Below, one piece after another: positions 1-10,407 of a stretch of DNA of 64,000 nucleotides. This DNA comes from CAMLIZ01 sp966212505. GTDB lineage: Bacteria > Pseudomonadota > Gammaproteobacteria > Burkholderiales > Burkholderiaceae_C. Made by a program: the position numbers and the translations under genes. The notes under the pieces were generated by a model that was not told the origin of the DNA, did no database searches, and worked only from the letters and a program-made list of their open reading frames with translations. Numbering within the stretch: the first letter of the stretch is position 1; each line of letters starts with the position of its first letter. The DNA is taken from contig CBIHRS010000001.1 of NCBI GenBank assembly GCA_966212505.1, forward strand, positions 186,001-250,000, written 5' to 3'.

Positions 1-3000
1 TCGACCTCGATCTCCAGCGCCTTGTCATCTGGCTGCTCGCGCTCGGCGGTGCGGAAGGCCGCCTCATCCGACGGCAGCCCGTCGAGCACCAGCTTCTGGC
101 CCGGCTGCGATTCGGCCGTGAACAGCTCGGCGGCCTCGGCCTCGCGGCGCACCAGCGTGTGCTCGTAGATCGCCTGGCCACGGATGGCCAGCTCGCGCAC
201 GCCCAGCTCGCGGCCCAGCACGGCCTGCTGGAACAACGTCATCTCCTGCTCGTCCGCCGCACCGAAGTCGATGCAGCTGCAGCGGATGTTCGGGTACTCG
301 GTGTTGATGGTGCGGCCCAGGCCCCACACCGAGGCCAGCGCGAGGCCGTCGACATGGTCGGCCTCGACCACGCGCTGCGCATCGCGGGTGCACAGCAGCA
401 GCTCCACCGTGCGGCCGGCGCGGTGCTGGTTGACCAGCTGCACCAGTTCGGCCAGGCGGGCCGACACCGCCACCGCCTGCTCGTAGGCCTGGCCGATCGC
501 GCCGGCCTGCGGCAGCAGCACCACCAGGCGGTCGACCGATTCGTCCTGCAGCTGCTGCAGCAGCGGCTCCTGCCAGCCGGCATCGAGATCCAGCAGCGCA
601 ACGCCTGCCTCCGCCTGTGCGCGCTCGGCGAAGGCCTGCGCCTCGAAGGGCACCCACGTGGGCACGTAGGTGGCCACCGCGCCGGTGTCGGCGCTGCCCA
701 TCTGCTGCAGCGCCTGGCAAGTGACGCCGCTGATCTCGACCACCGGGTTGTCATGCTCGTCGAAGAGCATGAAGTCGGCCTTCAGCGAATGCGCCGAGAT
801 CCACAGCAGCCGGCCGAAGACCTTGCAGCGCGGCGTCACCGTGCCGTGCACGCTGAGCCGGTCGATCTTGACCGGGATGAACGGCACGCCGAAATCGTGC
901 GCGAAGACGAACAACGTCTGGAACGCGCTGTCGAGCACCGTGGGCGAGAGGATGTAGTCGGCCTCGGCCGCCAGCGTGTTCTCGATCTCGGCATACACCA
1001 GGTCGCCCTGGCGCTTGAGCAGCTGGATGGGCCGGAAGAACGGGCCGTAGTACAGCCCGGTCTCGGCGATGGTGGCGTAGAGCGCGCCCACGTCCTGCGC
1101 AGCGAAGCTGTCGAGCGCATGGTCTTGCACATCGAGGCCGGTCTCATACGGTGCCACCGGCGCGAAGTCGCCATGCGCGTGCACGCTCCACGACTCCTCG
1201 CGGGCCGTGGTGGTGCTGTAGATGCGGAACGACTGCTGATTGCCGGTGGCGGCCGAGACCATGCGGCGCTCCTCGGCATCCATTTCTTCCGGCACCGGCA
1301 GGATGCGCTCGAACGACACGTTGCGCAGGCCGCCGGTGCGTTCGCCGGTCAGCTTGCTGCGCACCGCCAGCGCCGCCTCCACATAGAAGGCGCCCGGCAC
1401 GATGGTGCGACCGCCGATGCGGTGGTCCTTGAGGTAGGGGAACAGCGAGTCGAGCAGCTCCACCTCCCAGCTCGGCTCGGGCAGCTGCAGGTTGCGCAGC
1501 AGGATGGGATGGCCCGGCTCGCCGAACTTGTCCTGGTAGAAGCGCGGCGTGCTGTTGCTGTAGTGGGCGCGCTGCCACGGATAGGCCGGCAGCGGCAGGT
1601 AGCGGTCGGTGCCCGGCAGCAGCGTGTTCCAGTCGAGCGCATGGCCCTGCGCATACAGCTGGCCCAGCGTCTGCAGCAGCGTGCCCTGCTCGGGCGGCTT
1701 GCGGTTGAGGCTGGTGTAGCACTGGCCGCTGATGCGCTTCTTGGCCAGCACCTCCTTCACCGAGCTGGTGACCACCGGATGCGGCCCCACCTCGAGGAAG
1801 CTGGTGTGCCCCTGGTCGGTGATCGAATCGATGGCCTTGGCGAACAGCACCGACTGGCGCACGTTGGCCCACCAGTAGTCGGCCCCGAAATCTCCCGCCT
1901 GCGCCAGGCGGCCGCTCACGGTGGAATAGCAGGGCACCGTGGCCGCGCGCGGCTGCAGACCCTGGAGGCTGGCCTTGAGCTCGGCCTCGATCGGGTCCAT
2001 CACCGGGCTGTGATAGGCCACCTCGACCTTCAGCGCGCGGTGGAAGACACCCTTCTCCTGGAACACCTTGGCCAATGCCATCAGCGGCTCGGCATGGCCC
2101 GCCAGCGTGACGGCCTGCGGCGAGTTGACGGCCGCAATCGCCACCTGGCCTTCCAGGCCCGCGAGGTAGGCCCGCGCCTCGGCCTCGGGCAGGCCCACGG
2201 CGAGCATGGCGCCCTGCCCCGCCAGCGAACCCTGCAGACGGCTGCGGTGGAAGCTGACGCGCATGGCGTCTTCCAGGCTCAGGATGCCCGACACATACGA
2301 TGAGGTGACCTCGCCCACGCTGTGGCCCACCACCACCGCCGGCTTGATGCCCCACGAGGCCCACAGGTCAGTGAGCGCGGCCTGCAGCACGAAGTTGGCC
2401 GGCTGGGCCACCTGCGTGCGGGCCATGTTGGAGGCCTCTTCGCCGGCCAACATCTCCTTGAGGATGGACCAGCCCGAGACCTTCTGGAACGCGGCGTCGT
2501 ATTCCTCGACCTTGCGGCGGAACAACGGCTCGCGCGCCATCAGCTCCTGGCCCATGCCCCACCACTGCGGGCCCATGCCCGAATACACGAAGACCAGCGG
2601 CGACTCCCCATTGGCCGACTCGACCGTGGCCACGCCTTCAGAGGGTTGGCCCCGGCCGAAGGCCTGCAGCCGCTCGACCAGCTGATCGACGCTGGCGGCA
2701 TGCACCAGCGCACGGCGGTCGAAGTGGTCGCGCTTGAGCGCCACGCGGCGCAGGAAGGGCATCACCGGCGCACCCGACTGCAGCACGTCGGCGTACTGCT
2801 GCGCCAGCGCCTTCAGCGATTCCTTGCTGCGGGCCGACAGCGGCAGCACCAGCGCCGAAGGCAGCTCGTCGTGCGCCGCTGCGGCTGCCTGCTGTGCCGC
2901 CCGCGGCGGCTCGCTGAGGATCACGTGGGCGTTGGTGCCGCCATAGCCGAACGAGTTGACGCCCGCATAGCGCACCTTGCCGCTGCGCGGCCAGGGCTGC

Positions 3001-4214
3001 ACCTCGGTGGGCACCTGCAGGCACATGCGGTCGAACGGGATCTCGGGATTGGGCGTCTCGAAGTGCAGGTTGGGCACCACCTTGCCGTGCTTCAGGCTCA
3101 GCGCCGCCTTGACGAGGCCGGAGACGCCGGCCGCGGCCTCGAGGTGGCCGATGTTGGTCTTCACCGAGCCGATCACCAGCTTGTCGTGCCGGCCGGGCTG
3201 GAACACATGGTTCAGCGCCGAGGTCTCGGCCTTGTCGCCGGCCTGCGTGCCGGTGCCGTGCGCCTCCACGTAGTCGATGTCGGACGGCGTGAGGCCGGCC
3301 TTGGCGATCACCTTCTCGATCAGCGCCTTCTGCGCCTCGGGGTTGGGCAGGCTGATGCCCTTGGTGGTGCCGTCTTGATTGACGCCGGTGGCCTCGATCA
3401 CCGCGTAGATGTGGTCGCCGTCGGCCTGCGCCTGCGACAGCCGCTTGAGCACCAGCACCGCCGCGCCCTCGCCGCGCGCATAGCCGTTGGCGCGCTGGTC
3501 CCAGGTGTAGCAGCGGCCATCCTTGCCGAGCAGCCGGCCCTTGCACATCTCGAGAAAGTGCTCGGGCTGCGTCATCACGTTGACGCCGCCCACCAGCGCG
3601 GTGTCGCACTCGCCGGCGCGCAGCGCCTCGACCGCCAGGTGCGCGGCCACCAGCGAAGACGAGCAGGCGGTATCGACCGTGAGGCTCGGGCCCTTGAGGT
3701 CGAAGGCATACGAGATGCGGTTCGACAGCAGCGTGGCCGTGTTGCCGGTGACCGACTGGGTGATGCCCCAGGGCCGGTTGAACAGGTGCGAGGCCTCGAT
3801 CTTGGCGTCCATGCAGAAGCCGCCGATGAACACGCCGGTGTTCGAGCGGGCGCACTGCGCCTCGGTGATGCCTGCATCCTGCAGCGCACGGGCGCTCACC
3901 TCGAGCAGCAGGCGCTGCTGGAAGTCGACCACCGAGGCCTCACGCGGCGACATGCCGAAATACAGCGGGTCGAACGCGCCCACCTCGCCCTGCAGGAAAC
4001 CACCCCGCTTGACGTACATCTTGCCCGGCTTCTCGGAGCCGAACGGCGAATAGAAACGACGCACGTCCCAGCGGTCGGCCGGAATATCGCAGGTGGCGTC
4101 CACCTTGTTCTCGAGCAGTTTCCAAAACGAATCGGGATCGGTCACCCCACCCGGCAGGGTGAGCCCGATGCCGACGATGGCGATGCGTTCTTGGCGGGTA
4201 TGTTGGTCAGCCAT
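1..4214 (-). CDS. Type I polyketide synthase, reducing (KS-AT-DH-structural KR-ER..., partial)
   Basis: Modular or iterative type I PKS; about 1404 residues are present and the frame is open at the window edge, so the C-terminal part is missing. Domains in order: ketosynthase (about 8-430, active-site motif DTACSSSLV with Cys184), acyltransferase (about 540-840, GHSVGE with Ser632), dehydratase (about 890-1165, HRIGGRTIVPG with His931 and LDSAFQ with Asp1095), a non-catalytic KR structural half (about 1175-1340) and the first residues of an enoylreductase-like fold at the edge. The AT specificity position reads VAYHS (732-736), neither the HAFH malonyl nor the YASH methylmalonyl signature, so the extender unit is not called. 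The start ATG lies inside the end of the upstream membrane-protein gene (8-base overlap), so the two are probably translationally coupled. Domain calls are firm; the product is unknown. Confidence 0.95.
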   Translation of the reverse strand, partial: MADQHTRQERIAIVGIGLTLPGGVTDPDSFWKLLENKVDATCDIPADRWDVRRFYSPFGSEKPGKMYVKRGGFLQGEVGAFDPLYFGMSPREASVVDFQQRLLLEVSARALQDAGITEAQCARSNTGVFIGGFCMDAKIEASHLFNRPWGITQSVTGNTATLLSNRISYAFDLKGPSLTVDTACSSSLVAAHLAVEALRAGECDTALVGGVNVMTQPEHFLEMCKGRLLGKDGRCYTWDQRANGYARGEGAAVLVLKRLSQAQADGDHIYAVIEATGVNQDGTTKGISLPNPEAQKALIEKVIAKAGLTPSDIDYVEAHGTGTQAGDKAETSALNHVFQPGRHDKLVIGSVKTNIGHLEAAAGVSGLVKAALSLKHGKVVPNLHFETPNPEIPFDRMCLQVPTEVQPWPRSGKVRYAGVNSFGYGGTNAHVILSEPPRAAQQAAAAAHDELPSALVLPLSARSKESLKALAQQYADVLQSGAPVMPFLRRVALKRDHFDRRALVHAASVDQLVERLQAFGRGQPSEGVATVESANGESPLVFVYSGMGPQWWGMGQELMAREPLFRRKVEEYDAAFQKVSGWSILKEMLAGEEASNMARTQVAQPANFVLQAALTDLWASWGIKPAVVVGHSVGEVTSSYVSGILSLEDAMRVSFHRSRLQGSLAGQGAMLAVGLPEAEARAYLAGLEGQVAIAAVNSPQAVTLAGHAEPLMALAKVFQEKGVFHRALKVEVAYHSPVMDPIEAELKASLQGLQPRAATVPCYSTVSGRLAQAGDFGADYWWANVRQSVLFAKAIDSITDQGHTSFLEVGPHPVVTSSVKEVLAKKRISGQCYTSLNRKPPEQGTLLQTLGQLYAQGHALDWNTLLPGTDRYLPLPAYPWQRAHYSNSTPRFYQDKFGEPGHPILLRNLQLPEPSWEVELLDSLFPYLKDHRIGGRTIVPGAFYVEAALAVRSKLTGERTGGLRNVSFERILPVPEEMDAEERRMVSAATGNQQSFRIYSTTTAREESWSVHAHGDFAPVAPYETGLDVQDHALDSFAAQDVGALYATIAETGLYYGPFFRPIQLLKRQGDLVYAEIENTLAAEADYILSPTVLDSAFQTLFVFAHDFGVPFIPVKIDRLSVHGTVTPRCKVFGRLLWISAHSLKADFMLFDEHDNPVVEISGVTCQALQQMGSADTGAVATYVPTWVPFEAQAFAERAQAEAGVALLDLDAGWQEPLLQQLQDESVDRLVVLLPQAGAIGQAYEQAVAVSARLAELVQLVNQHRAGRTVELLLCTRDAQRVVEADHVDGLALASVWGLGRTINTEYPNIRCSCIDFGAADEQEMTLFQQAVLGRELGVRELAIRGQAIYEHTLVRREAEAAELFTAESQPGQKLVLDGLPSDEAAFRTAEREQPDDKALEIEV

Positions 4215-4740
4215 GATGGGGATTCCTCTTGATTTCACGAATTTGCAAAAAGCCCAGGATCTTTTCGGTGAACATCAACAGCACGAAGGGCAGCGCACCC
4301 GCCACGTTCTCGTTGCCGCGAAATTGATAGGAAAAGACCGGGCACACCGAATACACGGCCAGCAGCAGCAACGGATACTTTCTGCTTCCCGGCTCGCCGC
4401 CGGTATTGAGCAGGCCCGAGGGATCGGACAGGAACCACACCACCGCCGAAGCCCAGATCACCGCGAACATGCCCGCCTCGCCCAGCGCGAGGAAGGCATC
4501 CTTCAGCGGCTGCAGCGGCAGCAGCAGCACCAGCGCCACGAGGGCGAAGAACACGTTGGTGCCCAGGAACAGCGAGCCCGGGCGAAGCCGCCGCGCGGCC
4601 CACAGCGCAAAGAACGGCAGTGCCGCCGCCGCGCCGATAAAAATACGCCCCTGAATATCGAAACCCCAATACCGCACTGCAACGAACAGCATGATCGGTA
4701 TTTGTTCAGACAAAAACAGGCCACGCGCCAGCCATTTCAT
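4207..4740 (-). CDS. Polytopic membrane protein upstream of the PKS
   Basis: A 177-residue protein with about six hydrophobic segments (near 8-24, 31-50, 58-80, 85-108, 121-140 and 148-165) and a short basic C-terminus, so an inner-membrane protein. I do not recognise the family. The ATG at 4740 is chosen because it is preceded by GAGGCGACACC; a longer reading frame exists but has no ribosome site. Its stop overlaps the PKS start, so it probably belongs to the same transcript and could support export, membrane anchoring or tailoring of the PKS product. That role is inference from context only. Confidence 0.75.
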   Translation of the reverse strand: MKWLARGLFLSEQIPIMLFVAVRYWGFDIQGRIFIGAAAALPFFALWAARRLRPGSLFLGTNVFFALVALVLLLPLQPLKDAFLALGEAGMFAVIWASAVVWFLSDPSGLLNTGGEPGSRKYPLLLLAVYSVCPVFSYQFRGNENVAGALPFVLLMFTEKILGFLQIREIKRNPHHG

Positions 4741-5080
4741 GGTGTCGCCTCGAAAATAATGAAGACGAAAACAGGCCACCCCAGCCGGAAACCGACTTTG
4801 GGGAAAACTCTGGCTTCGAAGGATTTGGCGCGGGGCGCCGGGGGTGCCTCAGGCCGACGAATCAGCCGCTCGGGCGGGAATCACGTAGAACGTGACTTCT
4901 GTGTCAAAACTGTTTCCACCATACCTGACAACTCCTGAACCGCAGCCGGAATTCTTGTCGGCAAGGCTTCCACCAGCCATCCCTAACTGACCGGAAATAC
5001 CCCCCCTAATATTCACCATCGCACTCCCCTACTTTTGAGGATGCGCCGCGGGCACACGCCTTGGCTTACGATGCCGCGCC
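4741..5080. other. Divergent intergenic region between the PKS operon and the LytTR regulator
   Basis: 340 bases without a supportable gene. They hold a perfect 6-3-6 inverted repeat at 4881-4895 and a run of seven C near 4998-5004 flanked by AT-rich bases, unusual for this GC-rich window. Promoters for both the leftward PKS transcript and the rightward response regulator must lie here; I cannot place -35/-10 boxes convincingly. Confidence 0.6.
4881..4895. promoter_or_regulatory. Perfect inverted repeat, candidate operator for the PKS operon
   Basis: TCACGT-AGA-ACGTGA: each 6-base arm is the exact reverse complement of the other with a 3-base spacer. It sits about 140 bases upstream of the membrane-protein/PKS start and about 185 upstream of the LytTR regulator. 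The shape fits a dimeric helix-turn-helix regulator. The binding protein is unknown; a LytTR protein normally prefers direct repeats, so the adjacent regulator is not an obvious match. Confidence 0.4.
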
Positions 5081-5893
5081 ATGTCCGCCACCGCCCTGAT
5101 CGCCGAAGACGAACCCCTGCTCGCGCAGGCCCTGCAAGCCGACCTCGCCCGCCTGTGGCCCGAGCTGGACATCGCCGCCACCGTGGGCGATGGGCTGAAG
5201 GCGCTGCAGCGCTCGCTGGAGCTGCAGCCTGCCGTGTGCTTCCTCGACATCCGCATGCCCGGCATGAGCGGGCTCGAAGTAGCGCAGGCGCTGGCCGAAG
5301 ACTGGCCCGAGGGCGACGCGCCGTTTCCGCTGCTGGTGTTCATCACCGCCTACGACGAATACGCGGTGCAGGCCTTCCAGGCGCAGGCGGTGGACTACCT
5401 GCTCAAGCCGGTGGATGGCGCGCGGCTGGCGCAATGCGTGCAGCGCCTGCAGCGCCAGCTCGCGCAGCGCGAGGCCAATGCCGGGAGCGCACCGCAGGCC
5501 ATGCAAGCCGCGCTGGAGCAGATGCGTGCGCTGCTGGGCGCACCGGCCTCATCGGCTGCGCCCGCGCCGCGGCTCGAGGTGATCCAGGCGGCCGTGGGCA
5601 ACACGGTGCACATGGTGCCGGTGGATGACGTGCTGTATTTCGAGGCGGCCGACAAGTACATCCGCGTGGTCACCGCCGAGCGCGAGCACCTGATCCGCCT
5701 CTCGCTGCGCGAGCTGCTGCCGCAACTCGACACGCAGCGCTTCTGGCAGATCCACCGCGGCACCGTGGTGCAGGCGCGCTGCATTGCCAGCGCGCAGAAG
5801 GAAGAGTCGGGCAAGGTCACGCTCACGCTGCGCGGGCGCGACGACAAGCTCACCGTGAGCCGGCTCTACGCGCACCTGTTCAAGGGCATGTAG
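5081..5893 (+). CDS. LytTR-family response regulator
   Basis: 270 residues. Receiver domain at about 3-125 with the acidic pair E9/D10, phospho-acceptor Asp56 (FLDIRMPG) and Lys in LLKPVDG; LytTR DNA-binding domain at about 165-268 (VDDVLYFEAADKYIRV ... FWQIHRGTVV). Phosphorylated LytTR regulators bind promoter direct repeats. No histidine kinase gene is adjacent; the next gene encodes a free 2TM protein, a module usually fused to LytS-type kinases. The cognate kinase could be elsewhere, or the kinase at 59578-60696 could cross-talk (speculative). It is divergent from the PKS operon and is a candidate regulator of it. Confidence 0.93.
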   Translation: MSATALIAEDEPLLAQALQADLARLWPELDIAATVGDGLKALQRSLELQPAVCFLDIRMPGMSGLEVAQALAEDWPEGDAPFPLLVFITAYDEYAVQAFQAQAVDYLLKPVDGARLAQCVQRLQRQLAQREANAGSAPQAMQAALEQMRALLGAPASSAAPAPRLEVIQAAVGNTVHMVPVDDVLYFEAADKYIRVVTAEREHLIRLSLRELLPQLDTQRFWQIHRGTVVQARCIASAQKEESGKVTLTLRGRDDKLTVSRLYAHLFKGM

Positions 5894-6026
5894 CGGAGCC
5901 TGCATTTCGCGCCGCCGAGGCGCGGTTTCGCGGCGCGATGCCGCGTCTGGTCGCAGCGCGGCTGCCTGTGGGCGATGGGATGCCTAGCATTCAACCCATC
6001 GATTCACACACCTCACAGGAGCCGAC

Positions 6027-6311
6027 ATGAAGCACTTTGAAGAACAGACGATCGAAGCCCGCGCCGCCCACCGCGTGCGCCGCAAGATGGGCTTCTTCAT
6101 CCACGCCGCGGTGTACCTGATGGTCAACGGCGGCCTGTTCCTGATGAACCAGTGGATGCCCGAGCAACCCGCTCACCACCTGCCGCTGCTGGGCTGGGGC
6201 CTGGGCCTCGCGATCCACGGCGTGGTCACGCTGCTGCGGCTGCAGGGCGAAGGCCTGCAGCGCCGCATGCTGGCGCATGAGATCGAGATGCTGCGCCGCA
6301 CCGCGCGCTGA
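6027..6311 (+). CDS. 2TM-domain small membrane protein
   Basis: 94 residues with a basic amphipathic start (VRRKMGFFIHAAVYL), two transmembrane helices (about 21-41 and 51-72, WGLGLAIHGVVTLL) and a charged C-terminal helix. This is the 2TM module that commonly precedes a sensor histidine kinase or stands alone in proteobacteria. The start follows CACAGGAGCCGAC. It lies about 130 bases downstream of the LytTR regulator on the same strand, so a signalling role with it is plausible but unproven. Confidence 0.8.
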   Translation: MKHFEEQTIEARAAHRVRRKMGFFIHAAVYLMVNGGLFLMNQWMPEQPAHHLPLLGWGLGLAIHGVVTLLRLQGEGLQRRMLAHEIEMLRRTAR

Positions 6312-6635
6312 TCACCAGCCGCGGTGATGGTGGTGATGCCAGCCGCGGCCGTATTCCACATACACCGGCGCCGGCCTCACATACACCGGGGCCGGTGAAT
6401 ACACCACCGGCGCGGGCCGGGTGTACACCACCGGCGGCGGCGCATACACCACCTGCGGCGGCGGCGCCACATACACCGGCGCCGGCTGCACATACACCGG
6501 CGCGGGCTCCACATACACAGGGGCCGGGCCCGGCACGTTGATGCCGATCGACCAGCTGACATGCGCCTGGGCGGCACCGGTAGCGCCGAGCGCGGCGGCC
6601 GCCAGGGCCAGCGAAGCGACGAGTGGGCGGTTCAT
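6312..6635 (-). CDS. Exported PVYV-repeat, His-tailed protein
   Basis: 107 residues: a signal peptide (MNRPLVASLALAAAALGATGAAQA), a short segment VSWSIGINVPG, then a low-complexity body of PVYVxPAP / VVYxPPP repeats and a C-terminal cluster GWHHHHHRGW. The ATG at 6635 follows AGAGGAGATCGC. YX- and PV-rich exported proteins of this kind are common in Burkholderiales and are poorly characterised; the histidine cluster could bind metal. Its stop abuts the stop of the convergent 2TM gene. Confidence 0.8.
   Translation of the reverse strand: MNRPLVASLALAAAALGATGAAQAHVSWSIGINVPGPAPVYVEPAPVYVQPAPVYVAPPPQVVYAPPPVVYTRPAPVVYSPAPVYVRPAPVYVEYGRGWHHHHHRGW
6356..6530. repeat. Short tandem repeats inside the PVYV-protein gene
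   Basis: The motif catacaccgg followed by gcgccgg or gggccgg recurs at irregular 18-36 base spacing and encodes the PVYVxPAP units. The repeats are in frame, so expansion or contraction would change the length of the proline-rich region without a frameshift. Confidence 0.7.
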
Positions 6636-6804
6636 GCGATCTCCTCTTTCGCGATGGATGCCTGTTCGAACGCGGCACCCCGCCCTGCGGTTCACCGCCG
6701 CTTGCAACCAAGCGTGAGCAATGTGTGCCGCGGGGCGCACGCCTAGAATGACCGCAACCGGTTGATTCCAGCGGCTTTTCAAGGCCGCACAGCGCGCACA
6801 CGCC

Positions 6805-8646
<1,842 letters not shown>

Positions 8647-8818
8647 CGCAACACAAGAGACGATTTGGCATGGCAAGGGATCAACGGAGTGGCAAGGGAC
8701 GCGAGAAACCACTCCTCCGATTCCTGAAAGATTCAAAGGACTACGATAAGGGTGCCTAAGTACCCTCCAAGTGACAGACCACGCTGGCGCCTTCAAGGAT
8801 TCAGGATATTACCCCTGA

Positions 8819-9412
8819 TCACTTTCTACCCGGAATGAACACCGGGATGGTTCCATGCAGAGGACCACAGTCGAGATTTTCAACAGTTGGAAAATATATC
8901 TCACCGGACTCCCATTTATCCGCAAGAGCCGGATACTTTTTTCCCAACATTTCTCGAAGGCGCTCAGGGCTTTTGCCATATGAAAATCTAAGACTGTCGC
9001 CCTTGACTTCGTACTCCAAGTCGCCCACGTAAATTACCTTACCAGCAGGAGCCTCAAATGCCGCAGTCGCTCGCCCCGTGCATGCGGTATACCTAGGGGG
9101 GATTGCGAGGCCGAAATCTTTGGTTAGCACCTGGGTGACCCCGTAGCTTGCACCTTCCTTTGTCGGAGTCAACTTAAGCACGAGATATCCATCTTCCGGA
9201 AATGCGTTCGCATGAAAACCGCTAGTCGGTCTCCATGTTTGAGTAAGCCCATTACCTGCGCTCACGCCAATTCTGAACCTCGGCTGAACACCGAGAATGA
9301 CGATAGAGGCTTTGTCCGATATAGTGGCCTCGTTCGGATCAAGGGTGCTCATTGCACCACACCCAGACAGCAAAATTAATGCCACGGCTACAGGTGTTTT
9401 AACTAGTTTCAT
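8819..9412 (-). CDS. Hypothetical lipoprotein with low-GC composition
   Basis: 197 residues. The start at 9412 gives a lipoprotein signal (KLVKTPVAVALILLSGCG, lipobox LSGC). The mature part has alternating beta-type segments and two further cysteines but no family I recognise. The gene and its flanks (about 8640-9500) are visibly richer in A and T, with A/T-ending codons, than everything around them, so recent horizontal acquisition is likely. It stands between glnS and a divergent kinase gene. Confidence 0.7.
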   Translation of the reverse strand: MKLVKTPVAVALILLSGCGAMSTLDPNEATISDKASIVILGVQPRFRIGVSAGNGLTQTWRPTSGFHANAFPEDGYLVLKLTPTKEGASYGVTQVLTKDFGLAIPPRYTACTGRATAAFEAPAGKVIYVGDLEYEVKGDSLRFSYGKSPERLREMLGKKYPALADKWESGEIYFPTVENLDCGPLHGTIPVFIPGRK

Positions 9413-9510
9413 GCGTACTTTTGAAGAAGTATGGAAGGTGAAGCACAAAGCTTCCCTTGGGCATTTGAGCACAAATGCACACCTACGTAGCGAGTTGTTG
9501 TTTGCTGACG

Positions 9511-10407
9511 ATGCAACGCAATGACCCGATCATTGACCTCCCAGGGGTCCACCAACTCCTCGCGCAGCAGTTCCCGCAATGGGCCAGCCTGCCGCTGGCC
9601 GAGGTCGCAACGCCCGGCTGGTGCAACCGCGCATTCCGCCTGGGCGACGAGTTGCTGGTGCGGCTGCCACGGCATGAAGCGTATGCGGCGCAGGTCGAGA
9701 AGGAGCAGCAATGGCTTCCCCGCCTCGCGCCGCATCTGCCGCTGCCCATCCCCGCACCGGTGGGCTTGGGCCGGCCGCAAGGCCGTTATCCGTGGCACTG
9801 GTCGGTGTACCGCTGGTTGCCGGGCGACACGGCGCGGCCCGAGCGGGTGAGCGACATGCTCGGCCTCGCGTCCGACCTGGGGCGATTCCTCCAAGCCCTG
9901 CAGCGCATCGACGCCGCTGGTGGCCCGCCTCCGGGCGGCCACAACTTTCATCGAGGTGGAGAGCTCGCCGTGTACGACGCGCAGACGCGCGAAGCGATCG
10001 GGCTGCTGCAGGGCCGCATCGATACCGCGGCAGCCACCCGCTTGTGGGAGGCCGCGCTGGCCACCTCGTGGACGCGGCCACCGGTGTGGCTGCATGGCGA
10101 TGTGAGCGTGGGCAATCTGCTGGTGCGCCAGGGCCGCCTCGGCGCGGTGATCGATTTCGGCAATGCCGCGGTCGGTGACCCGGCCTGTGACCTGGCGCCG
10201 GCGTGGACGGTGTTCGATCGCCATGCACGCGCCGCGCTGCGCGAAGCGCTGCCGCTCGATGAGGCCACGTGGCTGCGCGGCCGGGCCTGGGTGTTGTGGA
10301 AGGCGCTGATCCTGGTGTCGGGGCTCTCGAGCAACAACACCTACGAGGCCACGCGCGCCGAGCACATCCTCAGCGAGGTGCTCGCCGACCATCGCCACAG
10401 CGCTTAG
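9511..10407 (+). CDS. APH-family phosphotransferase (aminoglycoside phosphotransferase fold)
   Basis: 298 residues with the APH kinase fold: N-lobe strand VRLPRHEAYAAQVEKEQQWL with the ATP-lysine-type segment, hinge YRWLPGD, catalytic loop WLHGDVSVGNLLV and metal-binding VIDFGNAAVGDPACDL. The family phosphorylates antibiotics, sugars or other small hydroxyl compounds. This branch resembles chromosomal aminoglycoside-type kinases whose real substrate is unknown, so resistance is not implied. Starts at 9475 and 9511 are both possible; 9511 is preferred because the extra 12 residues look non-conserved. Confidence 0.82.
   Translation: MQRNDPIIDLPGVHQLLAQQFPQWASLPLAEVATPGWCNRAFRLGDELLVRLPRHEAYAAQVEKEQQWLPRLAPHLPLPIPAPVGLGRPQGRYPWHWSVYRWLPGDTARPERVSDMLGLASDLGRFLQALQRIDAAGGPPPGGHNFHRGGELAVYDAQTREAIGLLQGRIDTAAATRLWEAALATSWTRPPVWLHGDVSVGNLLVRQGRLGAVIDFGNAAVGDPACDLAPAWTVFDRHARAALREALPLDEATWLRGRAWVLWKALILVSGLSSNNTYEATRAEHILSEVLADHRHSA

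Noticed and set aside
159..2303. Long + strand open reading frame opposite the PKS gene
   Set aside because: It is the antisense of the PKS acyltransferase-dehydratase region; translated residues are H/R/L/V-rich without domain structure.
4093..4938. 281-codon + strand frame across the PKS-LytTR intergenic region
   Set aside because: Low-complexity Q/H/R-rich product, no ribosome site, opposite to the membrane-protein gene.
9511..10407. Aminoglycoside resistance gene
   Set aside because: The APH fold is clear, but chromosomal APH-like kinases have many substrates and no resistance context is present.
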